This document shows positions 7,132 through 16,452 of a stretch of 19,701 nucleotides of DNA, one piece after another; position 1 is the first letter of the stretch; each line of letters begins with the position of its first letter. The stretch covers positions 1 to 19,701 of the forward strand of contig DATCLN010000206.1 in NCBI GenBank assembly GCA_036563895.1, read 5' to 3'. A program made the translations under genes and the position numbers. This DNA comes from ZCTH02-B3 sp036563895 (GTDB lineage: Bacteria > Bacillota > Bacilli > Paenibacillales > Paenibacillaceae). Under the pieces are notes generated by a model. That model was not told the DNA's origin and did no database searches. It saw nothing but the letters and a program-made list of their open reading frames with translations.

Positions 7132-8349
7132 TCATTTCAGATACGGCTCGGGATCGACGGGTTCGCCGTTCAGGCGGACTTCAAAATGCAGGTGGTACCC
7201 CGTGGCCGTGCCGGTCATGCCGACCAGGCCGATCTTGTCGCCCTTTTTGACCTCCTGGCCCTTTTCGACCAGAATGCCGCCCGGCTTCAGATGCGCGTAC
7301 AGCGTCATGAGTCCGCCGCCGTGGTCGATGATGATGCAGTTGCCGTAACCGCTCCAGAACTGGGCGACCGTGACGACGCCCGATTCGGCGGCGTACACCG
7401 GCGTTCCGTTCGGGGCCGCCATGTCGATGCCGGTATGCAGCCTCTTCGTCTTGTAGATCGGATGCGTGCGCATGCCGAATTTGGACGTGATGGTGTAGGG
7501 ATCCTTGAGCGGCACGCCCAGTTTGCCGCCGGTGTAGTAGTTTTTGATCCGTTTCTTCTGCGCTTCCAGCTTGGAAACTTCCCGCGCCAGCTGCCAGAGC
7601 AGGCGTTCCGCTTCCTCGCTGATCTCTTCGTATTCCTCGATCGCTTCCTCGTTCTCCGCGATCTGCCGGTTGTAGGAGGCGATCATCACTTCTTTTTCGC
7701 GTTCCTTCTCCTCCAGCTCCGCCAGCTGGGCGACCCGCTGGTCGTACAGCTCCTTCAGGGCGGCCAGTTCGGCGTCCCTTTGGGCCTGCTTCTGCCGCAC
7801 CAGCTGTTCGTATTCGCGCACCCGGTCCAGAATGTTTCGGTCTTCCATGACGATGGAACGAATGAGATCGAACCGCTCCAGGAAATCGGCAAAGCTGGTG
7901 GCCTGCATCAGCACGTCCAGGTAGGACGCGGCGCCGTCCATATATAACAGACGTATGCGGGCTTGCAACAGTTCATCCTGCTTTTCTTTCCGCCGGATCG
8001 TCCCTTCCAGCTCTTCCCCGATCTGGCGGAGCTTCTCCTCGGTCTCGGTGATCCGTTGTTCGGTTTCCAGAAGCTGCGCGTTGACCTCGTCGATCTGCGC
8101 CAGCAGCGCGTTGATTTCCTCCTTGGTCGTCCGCTTCAGCGCTTCCAGTTCATTGATTTCCTTCTCCAGACTCCTCTTCGTGTTTTCCGCGGTCCTCTTG
8201 TCCTTTTCCGCCTTGGCCATCTGCTGCTGCAGCTGGCGGATTTGCTTTTCGATTTTTTCCAGCTCGGAATTGGCGTGGCTTTCAAAGGGCTGCGCGACGA
8301 ACGTCGCCGCGACGATCAGCGCCATGAGCCACAAGCCCTTTTTGCGCAT
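7132..8349 (-). CDS. Secreted coiled-coil M23 metallopeptidase (EnvC-like murein hydrolase)
   Basis: The product is predicted to be an exported peptidoglycan endopeptidase. Its 405 residues comprise a signal peptide (about 1-26, cleavage near SHA-NS) and long Glu/Lys/Gln-rich coiled-coil segments (about 27-128 and 165-265). The C-terminal LytM/M23 domain is at about 285-400. The zinc ligands are intact: H305 and D309 in HTGID, and H388 in HLHFE, with H353 and H386 as further active-site histidines. E. coli EnvC, by contrast, is catalytically degenerate. The ATG at 8349 is preceded by AAAGGGGGA and gives a clean signal peptide; upstream codons of the open frame do not. The gene lies 67 bases after ftsX, the position expected for the hydrolase that FtsEX controls (PcsB in streptococci, CwlO in Bacillus, EnvC in E. 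coli). That partnership is inferred from context. Confidence 0.9.
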   Translation of the reverse strand: MRKKGLWLMALIVAATFVAQPFESHANSELEKIEKQIRQLQQQMAKAEKDKRTAENTKRSLEKEINELEALKRTTKEEINALLAQIDEVNAQLLETEQRITETEEKLRQIGEELEGTIRRKEKQDELLQARIRLLYMDGAASYLDVLMQATSFADFLERFDLIRSIVMEDRNILDRVREYEQLVRQKQAQRDAELAALKELYDQRVAQLAELEEKEREKEVMIASYNRQIAENEEAIEEYEEISEEAERLLWQLAREVSKLEAQKKRIKNYYTGGKLGVPLKDPYTITSKFGMRTHPIYKTKRLHTGIDMAAPNGTPVYAAESGVVTVAQFWSGYGNCIIIDHGGGLMTLYAHLKPGGILVEKGQEVKKGDKIGLVGMTGTATGYHLHFEVRLNGEPVDPEPYLK

Positions 8350-8416
8350 CCCGTGTCCCCCTTTTGCCCCGTCGCGTTGCTTCCGGCGTTCCCTGAGCGG
8401 AATGCGGAAAAGCGCG

Positions 8417-9331
8417 CTACACGCGCAAATATTTGCGCACCGAAAGGATGCTGCCAAAGATGCCGATCAGCGTGCCCAGCCCGACGATGGTTCCGCCCAC
8501 GGGCCAAAGGGCCTCTTCCAGCGGAACGAGGTCGAACATCATGAGTCCCAGATCCAGCCGCGTGGAGCGGATCACCTGCGCGTATCCGGCCAGCAGGGCC
8601 GCGGCGGTGATCAGCGATCCGATCAGGCCGGTCAGGGCCCCTTCAACGAAGAACGGCCAGCGGATAAAACCGTTGGTGGCTCCGACCAGCTTCATGATGG
8701 CGATCTCGCGGCGCCTGGCGTAGATGGTCATGCGGATGGACGTCGAAATCAGGAACATGGCCGTGACCGCCAGCCCGAGAACGATGACGAGGCCGATGTT
8801 GCGGATGCCGTTGGTGATGCGGAACAGCTGCTTCACCGTTTCCTCGCCGTACCGGACCCGCATGATGGACCGGTCGGGATCCGTGTCGTTCAGGGCCTTG
8901 ATCTTCTCGGCGGCGACGCCGATCTGCCGCGGCTCGAACACGTCGACGTCGAAACCGTCCGGCAGCGGATTGTTTTCCGCCTCGTAACCGTCCAGCACGT
9001 CGGCGTTCTCGCCCAGCGACTCCCGCAGCCGTTCCAGCGCGTCGTGCTTCGACACGAAGACGACGGACTTCACTTCCGGAATCAGCTTGATCTGGCGCTC
9101 GATGCTGGCGATTTTCTCCTCCGGCGTGTCAAGTTGCAAAAAGACGCGGATTTGCGCCTGGCCTTCCACCTGGTCGGCGAAACGGTTGACATTGAGCGTC
9201 AGCAGCATGAACACGCCCAGGATGAACAGGGACACGGCAATGGAACTGATCGAAGCGAACGACATCCAGCCGTTCCGGACGATGCTTTTCGTTCCCTCGC
9301 GGATGTGCCGGGAGAACGTGCTAAATCTCAT
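8417..9331 (-). CDS. ftsX: Cell division ABC transporter permease FtsX
   Basis: FtsX is the membrane half of FtsEX, which transmits cytoplasmic ATP hydrolysis to extracellular peptidoglycan hydrolases. The 304-residue product has the FtsX layout. A short cytoplasmic N-terminus is followed by a membrane segment at about 25-46, an extracellular domain at about 47-175 (IRVFLQLD, VFVSKHDALERL), and three C-terminal membrane segments at about 177-198, 226-250 and 276-297. The loop between the second and third carries the conserved RRREIAIMKLVGATNGFIR. The ATG lies inside the end of ftsE, with an 11-base overlap, so translation is probably coupled. Confidence 0.97.
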   Translation of the reverse strand: MRFSTFSRHIREGTKSIVRNGWMSFASISSIAVSLFILGVFMLLTLNVNRFADQVEGQAQIRVFLQLDTPEEKIASIERQIKLIPEVKSVVFVSKHDALERLRESLGENADVLDGYEAENNPLPDGFDVDVFEPRQIGVAAEKIKALNDTDPDRSIMRVRYGEETVKQLFRITNGIRNIGLVIVLGLAVTAMFLISTSIRMTIYARRREIAIMKLVGATNGFIRWPFFVEGALTGLIGSLITAAALLAGYAQVIRSTRLDLGLMMFDLVPLEEALWPVGGTIVGLGTLIGIFGSILSVRKYLRV

Positions 9332-10007
9332 AGCCGTATTCTCCCTTCGGCTCGTCCCGGACGATGACGCCCTTCTCGATGGCGATGACGCGCTTGCGCA
9401 TCGCGTTCACGATGGCGCTGTTGTGGGTGGCCATGACGATGGTGGTGCCGCGATAATTGATTTCTTCAAGAAGCTTCATGATTTCCCACGACGTTTCCGG
9501 GTCGAGATTCCCGGTGGGCTCGTCCGCCACGATCACGGCCGGATTGTTGACGATGGCGCGCGCGATCGCCACCCGCTGCTGCTCGCCGCCCGACAGCTGC
9601 GACGGAAGGCTGTTCGCCTTGTTCTTGAGGCCGACGAGTTCCAGGGCTTCCATCGTGCGCTTCTTGATGAGCCTGCGCGGCGCTTCGACCACTTCCATGG
9701 CGAATGCGACGTTTTCGTAGGCCGTCAGCTTCGGCAGCAGCCGGAAATCCTGGAAAATGACCCCGATGTTCCGCCGCAGATACGGGATCTTGCGCGGCTT
9801 CAGCTTGCCCAGATTGAAACCGTTGACCGAAATCTGCCCCTTGGTGGGAACTTCTTCCCGGTAAATCAATTTCATGAAGGTCGACTTTCCCGCGCCGGAA
9901 GGTCCGACAATGAACACGAATTCGTTGCGCTCGATGAGCACGTTCACCGACTGGAGCGCCACGGTTCCGTCCGGATACGTCTTCCACACGCCGTGAAACT
10001 CGATCAC
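9321..10007 (-). CDS. ftsE: Cell division ABC transporter ATPase FtsE
   Basis: FtsE is the cytoplasmic ATPase that powers FtsX. The 228-residue product equals the usual Bacillus length. It shows Walker A GPSGAGKS (35-42), a Q-loop in IFQDFRLLP, signature LSGGEQ (138-143), Walker B VIVADEP with catalytic E163, and the H-loop ATHNS (H195). I chose a GTG start (complement of 10005-10007). AGGAAGTGA lies just upstream, and the protein then begins MIEFHGVWKTYPDG, in register with known FtsE. An upstream in-frame ATG at 10028 would add seven residues that overlap this ribosome binding site, and a further one at 10061 is also possible but less likely. ftsE heads the ftsE-ftsX-M23-ctpB-minJ block. 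Confidence 0.96.
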   Translation of the reverse strand: MIEFHGVWKTYPDGTVALQSVNVLIERNEFVFIVGPSGAGKSTFMKLIYREEVPTKGQISVNGFNLGKLKPRKIPYLRRNIGVIFQDFRLLPKLTAYENVAFAMEVVEAPRRLIKKRTMEALELVGLKNKANSLPSQLSGGEQQRVAIARAIVNNPAVIVADEPTGNLDPETSWEIMKLLEEINYRGTTIVMATHNSAIVNAMRKRVIAIEKGVIVRDEPKGEYGYEI

Positions 10008-10236
10008 CGTATCACTTCCTGTCAGCATTCGGACTTTAGATACTTCGACACCGGCGGGCAAAATCCTTTATTTTGTCGGGCTGGGTTAATTTTTTTTAAT
10101 TTTTTGGGTTTTTCTCCTGCGATCGCCTTCGCCAAAAAGTTCCACGGAACGGCTTCGGAACGGCTTGTCCTTGCCCGACAGATTCACCGTTTTTATACGC
10201 TTTTTTATGCAAAACTGTTTTCCGTCCGGCGGCCAT
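10008..10236. other. Gene-free ftsE leader with A/T-rich tract and short tandem repeat
   Basis: Nothing in this stretch looks coding. It contains an unusually A/T-rich tract at 10086-10106 (TTAATTTTTTTTAATTTTTT on the plus strand) and a tandem 11-base repeat, GGAACGGCTTC/G, at 10146-10156 and 10157-10167. A TATAAA-like hexamer occurs on the minus strand near 10190-10196, but I found no convincing -35 at the right spacing. The ftsE promoter should lie here, but I cannot place it. Confidence 0.5.
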
Positions 10237-10298
10237 AAAAAGACATCCCGCCCTCTCCGCATCGGCCGCGCGCCTTTCCGGGCCTATGCGGGGGGCGG
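10237..10298 (-). terminator. Probable terminator of the arg operon
   Basis: On the minus strand, CCGCCC and CCGCAT (complements of 10293-10298 and 10286-10291) pair with ATGCGG and GGGCGG (10257-10262 and 10248-10253). This gives a 12-pair stem with a small internal loop and a possible inner GGCC/GGCC pairing. TTTTT (10237-10241) follows after about seven bases. It lies about 55 bases past the argH stop and would separate the arg operon from ftsE. The delayed U tract makes it less than ideal. Confidence 0.5.
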
Positions 10299-10353
10299 AT
10301 CACGAACCATCGCGGACACGGGGTGCGAACGCCGGTACGTGCGGCCGCCCCGA

Positions 10354-11778
<1,425 letters not shown>

Positions 11779-11920
11779 CCGCGACAGGCTCCCTTCCCTC
11801 TGCTTCCGGACCGCGGCCGCCGGGCCGGCGGCAATATCCGCGCGTGCGGTTTAAGCCGCGGCATCATCCGCGGTTCCATCCGCCCGGCGATGCCTCCGGA
11901 TTTTTTCCGCGCCCGCGGAT

Positions 11921-13174
11921 TCACCCGATCGACGGCCATCCCGGCCAATGCCGGTGAACGCCGCGGGCCACCTTCAGGCGCAGCGCGTTGATCCGGATGA
12001 AACCGGTGGCGTCGCCCTGGTCGTACGCCTGCGTGGGGTCCGCTTCCATCGTGGCGATGTTGGGATTGTACAGGCTGACCGGGCTTTTGACGCCCGCGGC
12101 GATCACGTTGCCTTTGTACAGCTTGAGACGCACGGTGCCGGTGACGTTCCGCTGGCTCTCGGTGACGAGGGCCTGGATGGCCAGGCGTTCCGGCGAGAAC
12201 CAGAAGCCGTTGTACACCAGCGCGCTGTATTTCGGAATCAGCGAATCGCGCAGGTGCATGACCTCCCGATCCATCGTGAGCGACTCGATCTTGCGGTGCG
12301 CGACGTACAGGATGGTGCCGCCCGGCGTCTCGTACACGCCGCGGCTTTTCATGCCGACGAAGCGGTTCTCCACCATGTCCACGCGGCCGATGCCGTGCTT
12401 GCCGCCAAGTTCGTTCAGCTTTTCCATCACGCCAAGGGGGCTGAGCCGCTCGCCGTTCACGGCGACGCAATTGCCCGCCTCAAATTCCAGCTCCACGTAC
12501 TCCGGCTCATCCGGCGCCTTCTCCGGCGACACGGTGAGGATGTACATGTCTTCCATTTCGGGCGAGCTGGCGTCAAACCACGGGTCTTCGAGCACGCCGC
12601 TTTCGTAGCTGACGTGCAAAAGGTTCCGGTCGATGGAATACGGCTTTTCGGCCGTCGCCCGGACCGGAATGCCGTGCTTTTCGGCATAGGCGATCATCTC
12701 GGCGCGGCCCGGAAACGCCTTGCGGAACTCCTCCAGGCGCCAGGGGGCGATCACCTGCAGATCCGGCGCCAGCGCCGCGGCGGTCAGCTCGAAGCGGACC
12801 TGGTCGTTGCCCTTGCCCGTGGCGCCGTGGGCGATCGCCGTCGCCCCTTCGGCGCGGGCGATCTCCACCATCCGCTTGGCGATCAGCGGGCGGGCGATGC
12901 TGGTGCCGAGCAGATACTGCCCTTCATACAGGGCGCCCGCCTGGAACATCGGAAAGATGAAGTCCCGGGCAAACTCTTCGCGCAGGTCCTCGATGTACAC
13001 CTTGGATGCGCCGGTGCGCAGGGCTTTTTCCCTGAGCCCGTCAAGCTCTTCCTTCTGCCCGATGTCGGCGGTGAAAGTGATAATCTCGGCGTCATAGGTC
13101 TCCTTGAGCCACGCCAGGATCACGGACGTATCGAGACCGCCGGAATAGGCGAGCACGATTTTTTGCTTGGCCAA
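11921..13174 (-). CDS. argG: Argininosuccinate synthase
   Basis: ArgG condenses citrulline and aspartate with ATP to form argininosuccinate. The 417-residue product starts MAKQKIVLAYSGGLDTS, with the PP-loop at residues 9-17. It continues with the family segments GNDQVRFE, WRLEEFRKAFPGR, YSIDRNLLHVSYESG and GGKHGIGRVDMVENR. I chose a TTG start (complement of 13172-13174) because it aligns with the conserved MAKxKIVLAYSGG start and is preceded by GGAAGGAG at about 11 bases. The open frame continues to an ATG at 13246, but this would overlap argF and add a non-family extension. The gap to argF is 34 bases. Confidence 0.97.
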   Translation of the reverse strand: MAKQKIVLAYSGGLDTSVILAWLKETYDAEIITFTADIGQKEELDGLREKALRTGASKVYIEDLREEFARDFIFPMFQAGALYEGQYLLGTSIARPLIAKRMVEIARAEGATAIAHGATGKGNDQVRFELTAAALAPDLQVIAPWRLEEFRKAFPGRAEMIAYAEKHGIPVRATAEKPYSIDRNLLHVSYESGVLEDPWFDASSPEMEDMYILTVSPEKAPDEPEYVELEFEAGNCVAVNGERLSPLGVMEKLNELGGKHGIGRVDMVENRFVGMKSRGVYETPGGTILYVAHRKIESLTMDREVMHLRDSLIPKYSALVYNGFWFSPERLAIQALVTESQRNVTGTVRLKLYKGNVIAAGVKSPVSLYNPNIATMEADPTQAYDQGDATGFIRINALRLKVARGVHRHWPGWPSIG

Positions 13175-13208
13175 TGGATTGCACGCTCCTTCCAGGACTT
13201 GATGGCAG

Positions 13209-14183
13209 TCAGCCCATGATGGCGACCAGGATCGCCTTTTGGGCATGGAGCCGGTTCTCCGCCTCGTCGAACACGACGGAATTGGGCCCGTCGATGACTT
13301 CGTCCGTCACTTCTTCCCCACGGTGCGCGGGCAGGCAGTGCATGAACAGGTAATCGGGCTTGGCGTGGGCCACCAGTTTCTCGTTCACCTGGTATTTGCG
13401 GAACACGCGCTCCCGTTCCTTTTGTTCATGTTCGAAGCCCATGCTGGCCCACACGTCGGTGTAGACGACGTCGGCGTCCGTCACGGCTTCCACCGGGTCG
13501 CGCACGACGGTCACGCTTCCGCCCGTCTGTTCCGCCGCCTCGCGGGACAGCTGCACCACTTCTTCGTCGGGATCGTACCCTTCCGGCACGGCGGCCACAA
13601 AATGCAGCCCCAGCTTCGCCGCGCCCATCATCAGGGAATGGCACACGTTGTTGCCGTCCCCGACGAAGGCGATTTTCAGCCCTTCCAGGCGGCCTTTTTT
13701 CTCCAGGATGGTCTGATAGTCCGCCAGCGCCTGGCAGGGGTGGGAGAGGTCGGACAGCCCGTTGATGACCGGGACGGTGGCCGCCCGCGCCAGTTCCACC
13801 ACGTTCCGGTGGCCGTAGGTGCGGATCATGATGCCGTCCAGAAAGCGGGACAACGTCTGGGCGGTGTCGCGGATGGTCTCGCCCCTCCCCAGCTGGATGT
13901 CGTCGCGGCTCAGAAACAGGGCGTGACCGCCCAGCTGGTACATGCCCACTTCAAACGAAACCCGCGTGCGGGTGGACGATTTTTCGAAAATCATGCCGAG
14001 GGTCTTGCCCTTCAAAGGCTGGTAGATCTCCCCGGCCTGGTGCCGGCGTTTCAGCTCGATGGCCAGGTCGATCAGATAACGGATCTCCTCCGGCTTGTAG
14101 TCCAACAGTCCGATGAAATCGCGCCCTTTCAGGCGTGCGGCGATCTCTTCGGATCCGGCGGTTTGCAGCGGGGATTGCTGCAT
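13209..14183 (-). CDS. argF: Ornithine carbamoyltransferase
   Basis: ArgF makes citrulline from ornithine and carbamoyl phosphate. The 324-residue product carries the carbamoyl-phosphate motif STRTR (70-74), HPCQ (148-151), the ornithine loop DVWASMG (243-249) and HCLPAHRGEE (282-291, with the catalytic cysteine C283). An N-terminal extension of about 20 residues precedes RDFIGLLD, where many homologues begin. The ATG at 14183 has a very good AAGGAGGG site, which supports keeping the extension. Carbamoyl phosphate synthase genes, which accompany argF in the B. subtilis operon, are absent from this window. Confidence 0.98.
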   Translation of the reverse strand: MQQSPLQTAGSEEIAARLKGRDFIGLLDYKPEEIRYLIDLAIELKRRHQAGEIYQPLKGKTLGMIFEKSSTRTRVSFEVGMYQLGGHALFLSRDDIQLGRGETIRDTAQTLSRFLDGIMIRTYGHRNVVELARAATVPVINGLSDLSHPCQALADYQTILEKKGRLEGLKIAFVGDGNNVCHSLMMGAAKLGLHFVAAVPEGYDPDEEVVQLSREAAEQTGGSVTVVRDPVEAVTDADVVYTDVWASMGFEHEQKERERVFRKYQVNEKLVAHAKPDYLFMHCLPAHRGEEVTDEVIDGPNSVVFDEAENRLHAQKAILVAIMG

Positions 14184-14234
14184 GCCATTCCCTCCTTCAT
14201 CTCGATTCGTCGGCCGAATCCAATCGCCCGGGAT

Positions 14235-15410
14235 TCAGCCGACGGTTCCCGCCACGCGCTCCCGCAGGACGGCGGCGATCTTGTCCACTGCCTCGTCGAT
14301 CTCCTCGCGGGTGACCAGCAGATTCGGCAACAGGCGGATGACCTCGGGTCCCGCTGTCACCACCAGCAACCCCCGGCGGTGCAGCTCCGCAACGGCGTCA
14401 GCCACGGGATGCGTGCACTGGATGCCGACCAGCAGCCCCTTGCCGCGAATTTCGGTGACGTTGGGCAGATCCCGCGTCGCCTCCCGCAGCCGCCGCATCA
14501 AGTATTCCCCGGCTTCGGCGGCTTTTGCGGGCACGTCCAGCTCCAGCATCGTCTCCAGCGTCGCCGTCACCGCCGCCATGGCGATGGGCGTGCCGCCGAA
14601 GGTGGAGGCGTGGGAACCGGCGGAAAAGGCGGGGACGAGATGTTCCTTGGCCAGCATGGCCCCCACCGGAAAACCGCTGCCCAGCCCCTTGGCCAGCGTA
14701 AAAATATCGGGCTCCACGCCGCTGTGCTGATACGCGAACAGCTTGCCCGTCCGGCCCATGCCGGTCTGGACCTCGTCAAAAATGAGCAGCAGCCCGTGGC
14801 GGTCGCACAATTCGCGGAGCGCCCGCAGAAAATCGTCCTCCACGGGGATGACGCCCCCCTCCGCCACCACCGGCTCGATCATGATCGCCGCGGTGCGCCC
14901 GTCAATGGCCGCTTCCACCGCCGCCAGGTCATGCAGCGGCACGTGAACGAAGCCGTCCGGCAGCGGATCGAATCCGTCCTTCACCTTGTCCTGGCCGGTG
15001 GCGGTCAGCGTGGCGAGAGTGCGGCCGTGGAACGACCGCTCGAAGGTGATGATCTTGTACCGGTCGTTCCCCAGCACTTTCCGGTGATAGCGGCGGGCCA
15101 GCTTGATGGCGGCCTCGTTCGCCTCCGCCCCGCTGTTGCAGAAAAACACCGCGTCGGCGCAGCTGTTTTCCACCAGCAGCCGGGCCGCACGCTCCTGACC
15201 CTCGATATGGAACAGGTTGGACACGTGCCACAGTTTGTCCAGCTGGCGGACCAGCGCATCCCGGACCCGGTCGGGCACATGGCCGAGGTTGGTGACGGCA
15301 AGGCCGCACATGAAATCAAGATATTCCTTTCCCTGATCGTCCCACAGGCGGCTGCCTTTGCCCCTGACCAGCCGGATGGGGTACCGCGCGTAGGTCGGAA
15401 AAAGGCTCAT
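14235..15410 (-). CDS. argD: Acetylornithine aminotransferase
   Basis: ArgD is a class-III PLP aminotransferase that converts N-acetylglutamate semialdehyde to N-acetylornithine with glutamate as donor. The 391-residue product has the cofactor phosphate-binding segment CNSGAEANEAAIKLAR (91-106), FHGRTLATL (127-135), the PLP-pyridine aspartate D212 in FDEVQTG, and the Schiff-base lysine K241 in TLAKGLGSGFPVGA. The ATG at 15410 follows AAAGGAG. It lies 51 bases before argF and 110 bases after argB, in a tight biosynthetic series. Position and motifs favour ArgD over ornithine or GABA aminotransferases. A secondary role in lysine synthesis is possible, as known for some ArgD enzymes. Confidence 0.97.
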   Translation of the reverse strand: MSLFPTYARYPIRLVRGKGSRLWDDQGKEYLDFMCGLAVTNLGHVPDRVRDALVRQLDKLWHVSNLFHIEGQERAARLLVENSCADAVFFCNSGAEANEAAIKLARRYHRKVLGNDRYKIITFERSFHGRTLATLTATGQDKVKDGFDPLPDGFVHVPLHDLAAVEAAIDGRTAAIMIEPVVAEGGVIPVEDDFLRALRELCDRHGLLLIFDEVQTGMGRTGKLFAYQHSGVEPDIFTLAKGLGSGFPVGAMLAKEHLVPAFSAGSHASTFGGTPIAMAAVTATLETMLELDVPAKAAEAGEYLMRRLREATRDLPNVTEIRGKGLLVGIQCTHPVADAVAELHRRGLLVVTAGPEVIRLLPNLLVTREEIDEAVDKIAAVLRERVAGTVG

Positions 15411-15520
15411 GTCCGATCGCTCCTTTGCTCCCGTAAAATCGGGCCTGTCGCGTTATCGCGCCCCTCGCGATCCCGCAGTGCCCATGACAACCGCGGTCCT
15501 CCTCACTCCCGCGGTCCCCT

Positions 15521-16309
15521 TCACTCCCGGACGATGCGGGTGCCTACATCGCCTTCGCGCAGCGCCCGGGACAGCACGCGCGGCATGGCGCCGTCGACGA
15601 TCAGGACTTCGCGCACCCGGCCCTGCAGGCCCTGCATCGCCGCGCGGACCTTCGGGATCATGCCGCCGTAAATCTCGCCGCTGGCGATCATCGCTTCAAT
15701 CTCGGCAAAGGTCGCCCGGGGCATCGGCTTCCGCGCGTCCCCTTCCCCGCGCAGAATGCCGGGCACGTCGGTGACCACGACCAGCGTGTCGGCACCCAGA
15801 TGGGACGCCACCGCGCCCGCCGCCGTGTCGGCGTTGACGTTGTAGCGCTGGCCCCGCGCGTCGATGCCGACGGGGGCGATGACGGGCAGATAGCCGAGGG
15901 AAATCACGCCCTCGATCAGCTTCGTGTTGACCCCGATCACTTCGCCCACCCAGCCGAGTTCGGCGGCGCCCGGGCTCGGCCGGGCTTCGATCAGCTGCCC
16001 GTCCGTGCCGGACAGGCCGAGGGCGCGCACGCCGTTTTGCAGGAGCCGGCGCACGATCTCCTTGTTGATCCGGCCGGCCAGCACCATCTCCACCACGTCC
16101 AGCGTCGCGTCGTCGGTGACGCGCAGCCCGTTCACGAAACGGCTTTCGATGCCCAGCGCGGCCAGGGTCTCGTTGATGGCCGGCCCGCCGCCGTGCACGA
16201 TGACCGGCTCCATGCCGCTTTCGTGCAGCTCCCGCAAATCGACGAAAAACTCATCCGGCAGCGCGGCCAGCGTGCTTCCTCCGCATTTGACCACAAATCG
16301 CCTGCTCAT
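15521..16309 (-). CDS. argB: Acetylglutamate kinase
   Basis: ArgB phosphorylates N-acetylglutamate. The 262-residue product has the amino-acid-kinase nucleotide motif VVKCGGST (K8), the glycine-rich VHGGGPAIN (38-46), GLRVTDDATL (61-70), YNVNADTAAGAVA and the C-terminal GGMIPKVRAA. It is short and lacks the N-terminal helix found in arginine-inhibited, hexameric acetylglutamate kinases, so the simple E. coli or Bacillus type is more likely (inference). The ATG at 16309 follows GGGAGA. The gap of 143 bases to argJ shows no coding sequence. Confidence 0.97.
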   Translation of the reverse strand: MSRRFVVKCGGSTLAALPDEFFVDLRELHESGMEPVIVHGGGPAINETLAALGIESRFVNGLRVTDDATLDVVEMVLAGRINKEIVRRLLQNGVRALGLSGTDGQLIEARPSPGAAELGWVGEVIGVNTKLIEGVISLGYLPVIAPVGIDARGQRYNVNADTAAGAVASHLGADTLVVVTDVPGILRGEGDARKPMPRATFAEIEAMIASGEIYGGMIPKVRAAMQGLQGRVREVLIVDGAMPRVLSRALREGDVGTRIVRE

Positions 16310-16452
16310 CCGAATCTCCCTGTGTTCTTTTCATTCTTCCGTCCGGCGCGTCCGACACCGCTCCACGCCCGGGGCCGCTTCATGCCGGAACCGCCGCGCG
16401 GGTCCGGCGTCCCGTACCCGGGCTCGGTCATCCGGTCATCCGCCTTAAGCCC

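Noticed and set aside
3759..7250. Plus-strand open frame of over 1,100 codons across the motB end, minJ and ctpB
   Set aside because: It is antisense to two genes with clear domains and catalytic residues, and the product is Arg/Pro/Gln-rich low-quality sequence.
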